A DNA stretch of 39,128 nt from Triparma columacea (Eukaryota; Sar; Bolidophyceae; Parmales; Triparmaceae), in the NCBI GenBank assembly GCA_030267965.1, contig BRYA01000209.1, positions 9,749 to 48,876 of the forward strand, read 5' to 3'. The position numbers were made by a program, and so were the translations under genes. Shown here in pieces: positions 1 to 9,956 of the stretch (the stretch's first letter is position 1; each line of letters opens with the position of its first letter). The notes beneath the pieces were generated by a model, which saw only the letters and a list, made by a program, of their open reading frames with translations, did no database searches and was not told the origin of the DNA.

Positions 1-1038
1 ACTCGAATACTAAGTATCTACTTAGAAAAGCAAAACTAGATTTTATTCCACTTTACAGGAATAGAGCTGTAGGTAGAAAACACACGGAGGCTGTACCAGG
101 AAAACTAACCCATTAATCAACAACTTAACGATTTTTATATTGAAGTACAGCGCAAACCGGTGTTCCCTATACAATCTTAGAGCGAACGGTAAAAAGAAAT
201 ACGTCTTTCGACGTCGTTAAAGTTCCAAACCATCAAACTTTCCGGCCCCAACCCCATAACAAAACACAAGAGCATCCATTAAAACACTTAGTTTAACTCG
301 TTTACCCTTAAAATTACTCCAGAACATCTCATTTATACATACTTAACTTCAATACGAAGTATCTGCTTACAAAAGCAACACGAATATAATCAAATAAAGA
401 ATCTTAAAAGCCCCCAAAACCCCCAAATTTATTTTTTATTTATCATGTTGAAGACGGGCGAGTTTTAAGCGCAAACTTTCGGAGCGGGTCGGGCGTATAC
501 AAATTAGTCTATTCCAACCTTCCGCGGGTATGCGGCGCCGCGAACTTTCTTTTTTCTGGCAATAATGGTGCAAGGGGTTTTGGGCGTTTTGAGAGGGCGA
601 CCGCAGGACAGAGTCCTTGGGCTTTCTTCGTTTCGCTGATTTCGCCCCAAATCTCCCCTCAACTCCAGTAAGGCAATATTTAGCGCATTCGAACCTCATA
701 GACCAACACACGTATATATAATCCACTCGGACATTGCAATTAGTCCTGAAACGTGTCTACAGCCCCAATAAATGAGTTCCCTCTATGGTAGCATCGACCT
801 TGTTCAAACACTTTGGGCCAATTTAATCAAGACTGAAACACCTTACGCTCGTACCATCATATCATACACACAACATTTCCACAACACTTCCACTTCAGCG
901 CAACAGCACCCCTTTTACTCCCCCCAACAACTTTTTCTAACCCCCACCCCTCTCCTCATTCGAACACTCTCTCTCTCACTCTCTCTCTCACTCTCTCTCT
1001 CACTCTCTCTCTCAGCCTCCCCTCATCCTTGATTCAAT
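1..1038. other. AT-rich upstream region with a CT microsatellite
   Basis: No convincing gene was seen in the first 1038 bases. The open frames present have no recognisable motif. A (CT)n-type microsatellite with periodic CA interruptions occupies about 967-1014 and ends some 25 bases before the ATG of the first gene, so it probably lies in its 5' UTR or core promoter. CT-rich tracts before the ATG recur elsewhere in the window. Confidence 0.5.
6..383. repeat. Imperfect direct repeat pair
   Basis: A stretch of about 33 bases at 6-38 recurs at 351-383 with a handful of mismatches; both copies share the core AAGTATCT followed by an AAAAGCAA block. The copies lie 345 bp apart in AT-rich DNA upstream of the first gene. 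The function is unknown. They could be ends of a decayed element or promoter-proximal repeats. Confidence 0.5.
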
Positions 1039-2184
1039 ATGGTACTCACTCTTATATCCAACAATGCGATGTCAGCCGAGTTCACCGGAACTGGAAAGCG
1101 CACCGCTCCCGCCACTACTGGTGTCAACCGTGAGGCCAAGAAGGGAAAGAAGGCTAGCGAGAAGGTGAGGGGGGACGGAGGATAAGGAGGAGGATAAGGA
1201 GGAGGATGAGGAGGAGGAGAAAAGAGGTTACCAAGTGGAGGCGCTGCTTAGTGGAGGCGCTGCTTAGATTACCAGATAGCTGCAGCACCAGAGTACAAGC
1301 CGATGCCCTTATGGCTCGCTAATTCCTTCGCCCTTCCCTTCGATTTCCCCCCTCAGGATGGTGCTAGTGCCCTTGTCACCCTCGCAGCGGCCGGGCCTAC
1401 CTACAGTGAGGAGAGCACCCTCACCATGCAGCCAACCGCCGAGACCATTCAGACCACCATCAACCAGAAGGTTGACGTGGTGGCCAAGGACGCAGCTTAC
1501 TGGAAGGTGAAGTTTGAGGAGCTCCAGGAACTCAAGGTTGTTGGAGCCAACGAGTCTTACAAGGCCCTCAAGGAGCAGACCAAGGATCAGATTAAGGTGA
1601 GGACGAGCCGCGAGATAGTCCTACCCTGGTATCTTATTAACCATACCCTTCACCCCATTCACCCCACACCCACTCCACTTCCCATACCTACAGACTTACA
1701 AGGCCACAATCAGCTTCCTCGAGTCCAAGCTCGGCCTCAAGGCTTCCGAAATAGCCTCAACAGACGACCTCTTAATGGCAGAGCGCAAGGTAGCGAAGCA
1801 GGAACGCATCTTGGAGTTCTACGAAAAGCTCACCAGCACCACAATCCAGTACAACAGGGAGAAGAAGGCCTTTCAGGTGAGACGGCGCGATTGGCTCGAT
1901 GCCGCCAAGGTGCACCGTTTGTTCCCAACCCATAAACCAACCTCCTTCCGTCCTCGCCCCCCCACCCCCTACCCCAGTGCATGGCCATGAACCCCGAGAA
2001 CAAGAAGGGAGTGCAATTCTCCGTAAGGAAGACAAAGGCTGGGGACAACAAATTCAAGGCCATGGCCAACTCCAAGTACCTTCCCGAGTTCCTTCGCGCT
2101 GAGGAGGGAGCGGTCTTCGACGACAGCCAGTTCCCCTTCCTCCTCAAGGAAATCTACAACACAGATATGTTCAAGGAGGAGTGA
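1039..2184 (+). CDS. Coiled-coil protein with a Csm1/Pcs1 (monopolin)-like C-terminus
   Basis: Four exons can be read: 1039-1164, 1357-1596, 1694-1876 and 1978-2184. Every intron is in phase 0 with a GTGAG donor and a pyrimidine-rich CAG acceptor, giving 251 residues. Residues 1-42 are basic and disordered. Residues about 65-180 form a charged heptad-like coiled coil (AYWKVKFEELQELK and onward). The C-terminal 70 residues look like a small globular domain with LPEFLRAEEG followed by FPFLLKEIYN. A coiled coil joined to a globular domain whose signature is PEFL, a hydrophobic patch and FLLK is the layout of Csm1/Pcs1, the kinetochore and rDNA-clamping monopolin subunit. That family call rests on pattern memory and is tentative; another small coiled-coil chromosome protein is possible. 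The exon model is much more certain than the function. Intron 1 contains a perfect 16-bp tandem duplication at 1235-1266. Confidence 0.6.
1235..1266. repeat. 16-bp perfect tandem duplication in an intron
   Basis: The 16-mer GTGGAGGCGCTGCTTA occurs twice head to tail at 1235-1250 and 1251-1266, inside intron 1 of the Csm1-like gene. It follows a purine-rich (GAGGA)n stretch. It is probably replication slippage with no effect on the protein. Confidence 0.85.
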
Positions 2185-2376
2185 GGTCCTTTTGTAAGGG
2201 TTTTTTAGACGAGAGAAGAAAGAACTTGAACCAATGGGGGGGGTATATTGTCGGGGAGATGGTTGGAGTTTTTGTATCAATAGGGGCGGGCAAACGTTGG
2301 GGTGGGGGTGTTTGCCCGTGGGAGTGGTTAACACGAAAAGAGCACATGTCGTCTTTACAAAACAAAACATATCTTG

Positions 2377-4056
2377 TCAGTCCTTCTTCTTATCCTTCTT
2401 ATCCTTCTTGAGCATCTTCCCCATGCTCAACTCGGCGGCGAAGGCGTCTTCGTTGCGCTGAGTCCGCTTGCGGGCCTGCCGATTTATCATGTAGTAGTTC
2501 TTCACACAGTAACCCGTTACTCGGAGGAGGATTGTCAGCCAAATAAGCTTAGCGAAACTGCGGGTATGGGAAGATGAATGAGTAAGAGAGGGTAAGAGAG
2601 GGTAAGAGAGGGTAAGAGGGTAAGAGGTCTTCCACTCCATAAACCTTGCCATTCTTTGACCCTCCGCTCGCTCACCCTTTGTTAAGCCCCTTTGCGTTCA
2701 TAGCCCCTTCCTCTATTACCCCCGCCGCAGCGTCGGGTACTGGCAGCTGCATCTCGCTCCACGGCTTTGCACTATTCCACTTAAAAACTGGCTTCATGCC
2801 CCTGAAGTTGGCCATCCCATGGATGAAAACCGCCGGCCCCAGAAGCCCCACTAGCCCCATCTCAACCCCCAGCACGTCCCTCCTCGCCCACTGCAGGGCC
2901 GTCAGGGTTCCACAGAGCTCCTGGACTGGAAAGCACCCCCTAGCGAAGGCGTACCAGCCAGGGTGCAGGCTAGATGGCTTAGAGTAAAGCAGGACACGCC
3001 GGAGGGAGTCCGCAAACTTGATCCCCCACGACGCGACCAGCATCGAGACGACGTAAGGGTTGATGTTCGTTACCTGCCTTGTTCCGCGAGTACGGGAAGC
3101 GCGCACCTTTACCCTCCTCCCCTTCTTACCCTCCGCGAAGTTACGGGGGAGGGAGAGGCAGAGGTTGACGAGGACGAGCTTCCCGGCCTCCTCGATGATC
3201 GGGCATGCCACAACGCTCGTGAAGAAGTCTGCCACGAACAGGGTTATCCTCTTTGGGTGGTACCCCTGCTCCCTCAGCACCCAGGGGAGGACGATAGTGG
3301 GGATCCTGGGCGTTAGGGAGAAGATGGAGGGCTCCCAGACGACGAATGTCAAGAGCCTGCAGAGGGTGGCGGCAGCGATCTCGAGGGCGAACACCGCGGG
3401 GAAGACGAACACGAACGCGGAGTAGAACGTCGAGATTAGGTCGTTGATGTTCGCTGCTGACGAGTCGAACGTCATGGCGAACGTGAACAGGGGGAGGACG
3501 GCAGTGAAGGCCGCGAGTTCGAGGTTCCTCTTGAACTGGTTCCTGTAGAGCTCCCGGCCGAGGGTTCGGGGAGCGACCCCGGCCCAGCTCATAGCGGCGA
3601 CGACAGTACCGATGAAGGAGAGCTTCTGGACAGAGTCGAACTTCATGAGCCGAGACGCTGCGTTCATGTTGTACCAAATCGTAGTGGGTTGGGTGGGGGG
3701 GGGCTGGAGGGAGGTTGATGAGGAAGTTGAGGTTGAAGAGGAGGGGTCGGGAGTCGGGGGGTTGAGAGTTTGGGGGCGGACGCGGGAGGAGCCTTTGAAG
3801 TTGCGGGGGGGAAGAAGGCTTTGGGGGGGATGGGGGTACGGGGGGGATAGTTGGAGTGGGGGGTGGGGGGGAGGGTAGGGATAATATCCCACTGGGGTGT
3901 GTGGAGGGTAGTAGTATGGTGTGGGTGGGTAGGGGGGGGGTGGGTAGGGTTGGGAAGGAAACTCTACATCGGGGGTGGGAGGATGGAGAGGTTGGTTGAG
4001 GGGCTGGTGTGCGTGGGGGAGGGCTTGGAGGTGTTGTGGTTGTTGCGGTGGTGGTA

Positions 4057-4118
<62 letters not shown>

Positions 4119-4669
4119 GGTTGTTGTTGTTGATGATGATGTTGTTGGTGGTTGTGGTGCTGTTGGTGTTGTTGTTGTTGATGATGCCCTGACTCAAACC
4201 CCCCATCTTCAAGCTCTTGTATTAAATCCTTAATCTTACTAAGTGGAGCCGACAGTGAAGGGATAGAGGGAGATGCACGCGGAAGGGGCACCTCGGAAGT
4301 CGCAGAAGGAGGCTCAACGGGGGTCATTGCAGATGTCGCAGCGGGGTTGGCAGCAGAAGTAACAGAAGAAGTCATAGCTGCATCGTCAAAACTCCCGCCT
4401 CCCACCCCTACATCTTCATAGCCATCGTGCCCTTCGTAGACGTCGTAATCATCCTCATCCGTGTCGCCGTCATCGCTGAACACCCCCAAAGCCTCGTCGA
4501 TAGGGTCAACATAGTCAGCATCCATGAAATCCTCAACTCCAACATCATCCACTACATTGTTTATAGATGTTGAAGAGGTAGAGGGGGGATTGGGTGGAGA
4601 GGACGGGGAAGAATTAGAGGTTACAGGCACCAGAAAGAACGATAGTAGCGTGATGGTGAGAGATAGCAT
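2377..4669 (-). CDS. PrsW-like intramembrane protease with poly-Q/Pro-rich luminal region
   Basis: Two exons (4669-2676 and 2557-2377) join through a split glycine codon to give about 724 residues. I chose the ATG at 4669 because it begins a signal peptide (MLSLTITLLSFFLVPVTS); the frame stays open upstream to 4870 but that part is basic and unlike a leader. Residues 20-210 are Ser/Pro/Asp-rich, then comes a Gln/His tract and a Pro/Tyr-rich linker. The second half is hydrophobic with several membrane segments. It carries the PrsW-type motifs: PIIEEAGK with the paired glutamates, then FARGCFPVQE, then FIHGMANF. These match the glutamate and histidine signatures of PrsW/CAAX-type intramembrane proteases. 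A last membrane helix is encoded by exon 2, followed by a Lys-rich tail ending in KKKD, which fits a dilysine ER-retrieval signal. The gene is convergent with the Csm1-like gene, with 192 bp between stops. The substrate is unknown. Confidence 0.75.
4058..4118 (-). repeat. CAA/CAG-type trinucleotide repeat encoding poly-Q
   Basis: About 20 uninterrupted TTG units on the plus strand read as CAA codons on the coding minus strand. They are flanked on both sides by interrupted CAA/CAT units (to about 4170), making a Gln/His-rich stretch in the PrsW-like protein. The same repeat produces long open frames of Val or Asn in other frames, which are artefacts. Confidence 0.95.
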
Positions 4670-5076
4670 TGCTGGGGTTTGTGATCGCTGATGAGAGGGA
4701 GAGAGGGTGGCAGTTTTATAGGAGCTTGTGATATGGAGGGCAGTTTTTGAATTGTGGCGTAGACTGAGGTCGTAAATAACGGGAATAGGAGATAAAGAAA
4801 GACGTTGGTGCGGAAATGAGGAAAAGGAAGAAGGGGAAATGTAAACGGAGCCTTTTCTCAATTTTTTCATCTTCCATAAAGGTGATTATCTCCGCTCAAT
4901 TTCACAAAAATCGCAAAGTAGGGCAACAAAAGTATAGGAATTATTAAAATAGTAGCATCTCTTCGTCCAATCGCGCCCCTTCAGAGTTCCAGCAAAGCTG
5001 CAACAGCAGCCTCTCCATGGCTAATTTCTCACTCCTCCCCACCTCGCATCCCTTTATCTCCCCAGTGCCTTCCCAA
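4670..5076. promoter_or_regulatory. Divergent promoter between the protease and ASADH genes
   Basis: About 400 bp separate the divergent start codons of the PrsW-like protease and aspartate-semialdehyde dehydrogenase. The segment 4870-4960 is AT-rich, unlike the coding DNA on either side, and is the likeliest core promoter region. No certain TATA box or operator is visible. Confidence 0.45.
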
Positions 5077-6287
5077 ATGGCAAAAATAGCAATCGTAGGC
5101 GCAACAGGGGCCGTAGGAATAGAGCTGGTCAAATGTTGCCATGCTAGAAAGACAATATTCGGCGATGCACCCCCTGCCCTGTTTGCCTCAGCCCGCTCAG
5201 CAGGGAAGGTCCTAGAAGGGCCGTACGGTCCCTTAACAATATCCGAGTTCACTCCCGCCGCAATCAAGGGGAACTTCGACTATGTTTTCCTAGCTGTGAG
5301 TGGTACATTCTCAGAGCAGCACGCCCCCGATCTGGCCTCCTCAGGTTGCTGGGTGATCGACAACTCCTCCGCCTTCCGTTACGACTCCTCTGTCCCTCTT
5401 GTCGTCCCGGAGATAAACTTTTCCTCCATCGCCGAACTCGGCGGCCGCCTAATTGCGAACCCCAACTGCACCACGGCCATAGCTGCCATGGCGCTCTGGC
5501 CTATCCACAAAGCACACGGGGGGATCAAGAGGATGATCGTCAGCACTTACCAGGCTAGCAGCGGTGCGGGGGAGCCAGGGATGCAGGAACTTCTAGAGGG
5601 GAGCAAGTCGCAGCTCCTTGATGGGAAGGCGCCAGAGAACAAGGTGTTTGCGCACCCGCTGCCATTTAACTGCATACCGATGATCGATAAACTCCAGGCT
5701 AACGGATACAGCAAGGAAGAGATGAAGGTGGCATGGGAGACGAGGAAGATATTCGGCGACGAGGGGATCAAGCTGAGGTGAGAAATAGGGGCAAGTTTGT
5801 GGGTGGTAGGGGGTGGTGGGAGGGGGGGGTGGGAGGGGGGAGAGAGAGAGAGAGAGAGAGAGAGAGCGCTGAGATCATTGAAACGTCCCTCGTCTCTCAA
5901 TCACCCCCTAACCCCCCCTTCTCGTACGCTAATCCGCTCGCCCGTCTTCTCCTCCTTAGCTGCACTGCCGTGAGAATCCCCACCCTTCGCGCCCATGCCG
6001 AGGCCATCACCCTCGAAACTTCGGAGGACATCACCCCCGCGTCCGTCCTTGAGTGCCTAGAGGGCGCCCCCGGGATCGTCGTTCGGGACGACCCCGCCAA
6101 CGACGTTTACCCTATGCCTCTTAACTGCAGCGGGGAGGACGACGTCCAGGTTGGACGGGTTAGGCAGAGCGAGGTCTTCGGGGCAAAGGGGGTGGACCTG
6201 TTCGTGTGCGGGGACCAGCTACTAAGGGGGGCGGCGCTCAACGCCGTGCTCATCGCGGAGATGCTAGAGGGGAACAAGGGAAAGTGA
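5077..6287 (+). CDS. asd: Aspartate-semialdehyde dehydrogenase
   Basis: Two exons, 5077-5777 and 5960-6287, join through a split AG/C serine codon and give 342 residues, the usual family length. The enzyme reduces aspartyl phosphate to aspartate semialdehyde with NADPH, at the branch to lysine, threonine and methionine. Visible hallmarks are the N-terminal dinucleotide-binding motif GATGAVG (residues 8-14), the catalytic cysteine in NPNCTT (Cys131), [13 protein letters not shown], and after the intron [16 protein letters not shown] with the expected substrate-binding His. An in-frame ATG also lies at 5017 and would add 20 residues (Ser/Pro-rich). I prefer 5077 because the conserved fold starts there. 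Neither start gives an obvious signal peptide or plastid transit sequence, so an unseen upstream exon is possible. The intron holds a (GA)n tract at about 5838-5866. Confidence 0.93.
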
Positions 6288-6592
6288 GAGAGGGAGGTTG
6301 GAAGGGAGTACGGAACATTGGGGCACGTTGTTGAAGGTGGTTTTAAAAAGCGACCCCCTTCGTTTTTGGTCTTTCCATCTCTCATTCTTATTGTCCATCG
6401 ATGCGCGATTGCCGCTACGTTTAGTTGTGTTCATTTCTTCATCCTTCCATCCTTCCCCATCCCCCAAATAAAATTTTCTCAGCATGGCAAAGTGAGTTTT
6501 GGCTGGCCTTCTTTTCCGATACCGCCCTGTACAGCCCTTTGATAGCCACTTTATTCACTACTATGGCTTAATCGCCCCCGTAATCTAACAAC

Positions 6593-7303
6593 ATGTCTAT
6601 TTTTGACTCCCCCCTCCCGCACCCTCCCGCACCCTCCAACAGTCCCTCTCCCTCAGTGTCTTCTTCAGTCCCGCTAATCCCTAATCCCTCCTACAAACAT
6701 CCTACAGACACCTTTCTAGCCGATTTAGAGTTCCTTCACTCCTTAGCTTCCCCCTCTTACCTGCATCACCTTTGTAGTACCCAAGCCTCGGATTTATCAT
6801 GTCGCCCATTCCAACTTTACCTCCTATACCTTTACACCACGTTTACGAAACCGGAATATGCAAAGTTTGTGAAGTTTCCGGTAGCGTTTGAGCACTGTAG
6901 AATGTTGATACACCCCACAATACAAGCAGAGCTAGCACAAGCAATTGAGGGGGAGGAGGGAAAGGAAGGAGAGGAGGGGGGGGAGGGGGAGGAAGTTGGG
7001 GAAGACGGCAACGATGGGGTAATTGCCGACCTGGCTACGCCGTTCGCTAGGGGCATGGCGGATGTGGGCTTCAGGGACACGCTTCACCAGGAGCAGTTCA
7101 ATAATTGGAGGTGGAGGCAAGTTCTGGTCTATGGGAAGGGGGCCAAGGGGGTGGGTGTGGAGGAGGAAGAGGACGACGAGGACGACGATGTCGACGAGGA
7201 CGACAAGGACGACGATGACGAACAGGGGGAGGGCGACAGTGTCGACAGTGGGCAGGTTGCAGGCCAAAATGATGAAAAGTCAACTCCCCCCGCCCCAACA
7301 TAA
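6593..7303 (+). CDS. MED31: Mediator complex subunit 31 (MED31/Soh1)
   Basis: A single exon of 236 residues. Residues about 38-115 match the compact helical MED31 fold that joins the Mediator middle module in the nucleus: FLADLEFLHSLASPSYLHHL, then FQLYLLYLY, then KPEYAKFVKFP, then a LIHPTIQAEL helix. The final MED31 helix (family pattern F..Q...W) appears later, near residues 158-176 (FRDTLHQEQFNNWRW), after a glycine/glutamate insertion of about 45 residues. A further acidic tail rich in Asp/Glu runs from about 185 to the end. Canonical MED31 is only about 100-130 residues long, so both acidic segments are lineage extensions. The gene is in tandem with ASADH about 300 bp upstream and convergent with the heat-shock factor gene. 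The 305 bp between them is not coding as far as I can see. Confidence 0.87.
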   Translation: MSIFDSPLPHPPAPSNSPSPSVSSSVPLIPNPSYKHPTDTFLADLEFLHSLASPSYLHHLCSTQASDLSCRPFQLYLLYLYTTFTKPEYAKFVKFPVAFEHCRMLIHPTIQAELAQAIEGEEGKEGEEGGEGEEVGEDGNDGVIADLATPFARGMADVGFRDTLHQEQFNNWRWRQVLVYGKGAKGVGVEEEEDDEDDDVDEDDKDDDDEQGEGDSVDSGQVAGQNDEKSTPPAPT

Positions 7304-7613
7304 TAAACCGAAAGCCTATTGTTTTATGTGCAAAGGACGGAGCAAATCGTTACTTGAAAACTTGATATGATATGCGCGTTGGTGCTCCACGCCCTTTCCC
7401 TCTTAATGAACCAAAAACTGCCGGAAACCGGATCCGACATTGGTGCCTCCCCCCTTCCTCCCCCCAAAAGTGAACGAAGTACCTTGTGCATACGAGATTT
7501 GCACAATGTGTTATTCGTCTCCCCTCTTCCTCTAGACGCGCAGGCGTAACGTTTCGCTGCGGCAGGTCTTCCTCTCCTCCTCCTCCCCCCCCCTCCCCTT
7601 CAACGCAGTGAAC

Positions 7614-8636
7614 CTAATCTCCCGCTGCGCATGCCTTCGCGAGCAGCGCGAGCGCGTCGATTGTCCCTCCCTCCTCCCTTTTCGCCCCCCCCCCCTGGTC
7701 GTTCCCTTCCTCCCACCCGCCCCCTCCAATCTCAAACTGGGCCTTCTTCCTGGGCCTCTTCACCCTCTTGACAGCCCGCAGGTTCGCTTCGTCGCCGCGT
7801 GCGAAGTTCGGGTTGAAGTAGCTCCCCCTATCCGCCCCCCTGATAACCTTAGAAAAACCGTAGAGGTTGAGGTTGCGCTGGAACGAGGAGAACTTTGTGG
7901 TCTTGAAGTAGTGGGGGAGCACGCAGGACGTGAAGGAGGGCATGGACGTGATCACGAAAGCCTTGCCGGAGGACACCCACTGGATGCAGGGTGGGAGGGG
8001 GGGGGGGACCAATTCGGCTGAACCAGAGATGGGCCATCCCATCCCATCCCTGGAGGAGGGTACTGACGTGGAAGACTCGCTCAGCAGGGTCTGCTCCTCG
8101 AGCATCTCGAACAACTTTCGAGGGAACTGCTGTGGGCATCCTCTCTTCCCAGTCTTGGGGAAGTTGGCAGCAGCAGAAGTTCTCGAGGTAGGCATAGCAC
8201 GGGAGACTGCAGCCGCCCTGGTCGTGGTACGGGCGCCGTCGACCGACCCGGAAGGCGAGAAGGGTGCGTCCACGACCGCTCCATCTGCGGCTCCTGACCA
8301 CGTGGGGCTGTTGGCACCGCTGCTGTGAACACTGCTGACAGTGGAGGCAGCAGACTGGGAAGAGAAGGTGCGAACACGGCACTCTATGGAATCTTCGGTG
8401 TCAGAGCAGACAGCGGCGGGGCCGACAGAAGGGGGAGGGCGCTTGGGCTGCTTCAGGAGGAGGTCTGAGTCATCAATTATAATACCAGCTGTCATCATGG
8501 TCGCTGGGCTTGTGGCAAAGCCTTCCAAGCAACCCTCTGATTGAGGCTTTCCAGTAGGAACAACGCTGGTGACAGCGACAGTTAATCGACCGCGGGACTG
8601 AGACACTGAAATACCATGTGAGTAGGATGTGGACAT
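7614..8636 (-). CDS. Heat-shock-factor-type transcription factor
   Basis: The minus-strand frame 8636-7614 reads 340 residues. The Ser/Ala/Thr-rich N-terminal half is likely disordered. The HSF DNA-binding domain spans about residues 168-290: FPRKLFEMLEEQ, WVSSGKAFVI, LPHYFKTTKFSSFQRNLNLYGF (in two pieces) and GSYFNPNFARG. Inside it sits an abnormal insertion of 28 residues. This is best explained by an 84-nt intron at 7980-8063, phase 0, with a GTACCC donor, a C-rich tract and an ATCCAG acceptor. Removing it restores a normal-length loop before WVSSG and leaves 312 residues. Because 84 is a multiple of three and has no stop, the unspliced form stays in frame. The C-terminus after the domain is short and lacks a clear HR-A/B oligomerisation coiled coil. 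Such short HSFs are abundant in stramenopile algae (family knowledge). Confidence 0.88.
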   Translation of the reverse strand: MSTSYSHGISVSQSRGRLTVAVTSVVPTGKPQSEGCLEGFATSPATMMTAGIIIDDSDLLLKQPKRPPPSVGPAAVCSDTEDSIECRVRTFSSQSAASTVSSVHSSGANSPTWSGAADGAVVDAPFSPSGSVDGARTTTRAAAVSRAMPTSRTSAAANFPKTGKRGCPQQFPRKLFEMLEEQTLLSESSTSVPSSRDGMGWPISGSAELVPPPLPPCIQWVSSGKAFVITSMPSFTSCVLPHYFKTTKFSSFQRNLNLYGFSKVIRGADRGSYFNPNFARGDEANLRAVKRVKRPRKKAQFEIGGGGWEEGNDQGGGAKREEGGTIDALALLAKACAAGD

Positions 8637-8792
8637 GAGAAAAATGGGTTCTATTTCTCGGCTTGCAAATGCGGAGCAGCTGGGTTTATGGGAAGGGGGG
8701 GAGAGAAGACGGGAAAAAGGGGGGGAGGGAGAGAGAGGATATTATTCGAGAGCGGAGGACGAATCGAGGAGTCGGGAGAAAACTTGGATTAG
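8637..8792. promoter_or_regulatory. Short divergent promoter, HSF / calpain-7
   Basis: Only 156 bp separate the start codons of the minus-strand HSF gene and the plus-strand calpain gene, so both promoters and both 5' UTRs must fit here or overlap. A purine-rich (G/A)n stretch covers 8693-8740. No clear heat-shock element array (alternating nGAAn) could be identified. Confidence 0.5.
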
Positions 8793-9919
8793 ATGAAATT
8801 GAATAACAGAAAGTGCGTGGATCACTCAAGAAAAAGAAGAAAGCAATCAACGGGGGGCTCGAAGCTCGGATCAATCAAAGGGGCTGATCATCTTCCCCAA
8901 AGGAAAGCAATGCCAAAGGAAAAAGCCGTGGACGAGGCGTTTAGGGCCCTAGAGAGGGCCGTCGAACTCGATAAGGGCGAGGTGGGTTGTACAAAGAACG
9001 TCGCGGAGGTTATAAAGAGCTATTCCCGAGCTGTTCTTCTATTCGAGGAAGTCTTGAAAGATGAAAAAGAAGAGCAGGTTTGCAATCTCCTCTCAGATAA
9101 GGTTTTGGAGTTCAAGGGTAGAATCGACGAACTGTACGCTCGGCTCCCATCGGCACCTCTGGCTTCAGTCATGGAAGTTGGAGAAGGTGAGGATATAGAA
9201 CATATGAGAATGCCATGCACATTGTGACATCTGCTACTTCCGCTCCTAACCGCCGACTTACGCAACAAACCCTTTTTGCTCGTCGCCCCATCGCTGAAGC
9301 ACTCCCCGTGGCCAATCTTGTCTTGTTGCAAGATGAGGATGAGGATGAATTGGCAAGAAAATCGTCGGCAGAGGAAAAAGAGGGCGTCCGGGATAGCGCC
9401 CACAGCAGCGTCGAGGAACTCGATACCAAGGAGTTGGACCTTAGGCAGGAGCAGAGGGTCAGGCAGAGGAAGCTCGGTCATGACGCTGCGGCCGCGCTCT
9501 CCTACGCGCTGGGCTTGGACGAAAAGCTGTCTGAATCGGCGTCCCGTGTCCCACAAGAGTCACCGAAATTCAAGGTCCTTGTCGAGGAGAGTAAGGACGT
9601 CGAGGAGAGTTATTTGGAGGCAGCTCAGAACTACCTGGCTTCACTGAAGGTGAGATATGGGAGTAGCCGAGCGCAGCGGAAGGAATCGGAGGTGTGGGTG
9701 GGGGGGGATACTTGCATATAGACGATATGCTTGTCACTCCACAAATCAGCTCATCTCGGTCATCGATCGCATTGCGTCGCATCACAGCTCATGGAGCTCT
9801 CCCTGGAGAGCAACAACCTAGCCTCAGGAGCGGGGTCCATCACGGCGGTCAAGAACAGAATTGCCGAGATACTCGACAGGGTCGAACAGTTGAAAGCGAG
9901 GAAGTTTGCCCCAGACAAT

Positions 9920-9956
<37 letters not shown>

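Noticed and set aside
436..726. 96-codon minus-strand frame
   Set aside because: No recognisable domain or splice signals; it lies in AT-rich upstream DNA.
772..1032. 86-codon frame ending in SLSLSL
   Set aside because: It is generated by the CT microsatellite upstream of the first gene; no motif supports it.
3964..4233. Open frames of poly-Asn (minus) and poly-Val (plus)
   Set aside because: They are alternative frames of the CAA repeat that codes poly-Q in the PrsW-like gene.
6484..6592. ATGGCAAA followed by GTGAGT as a tiny first exon before MED31
   Set aside because: No good acceptor precedes the MED31 start, and the MED31 frame has its own ATG at 6593.
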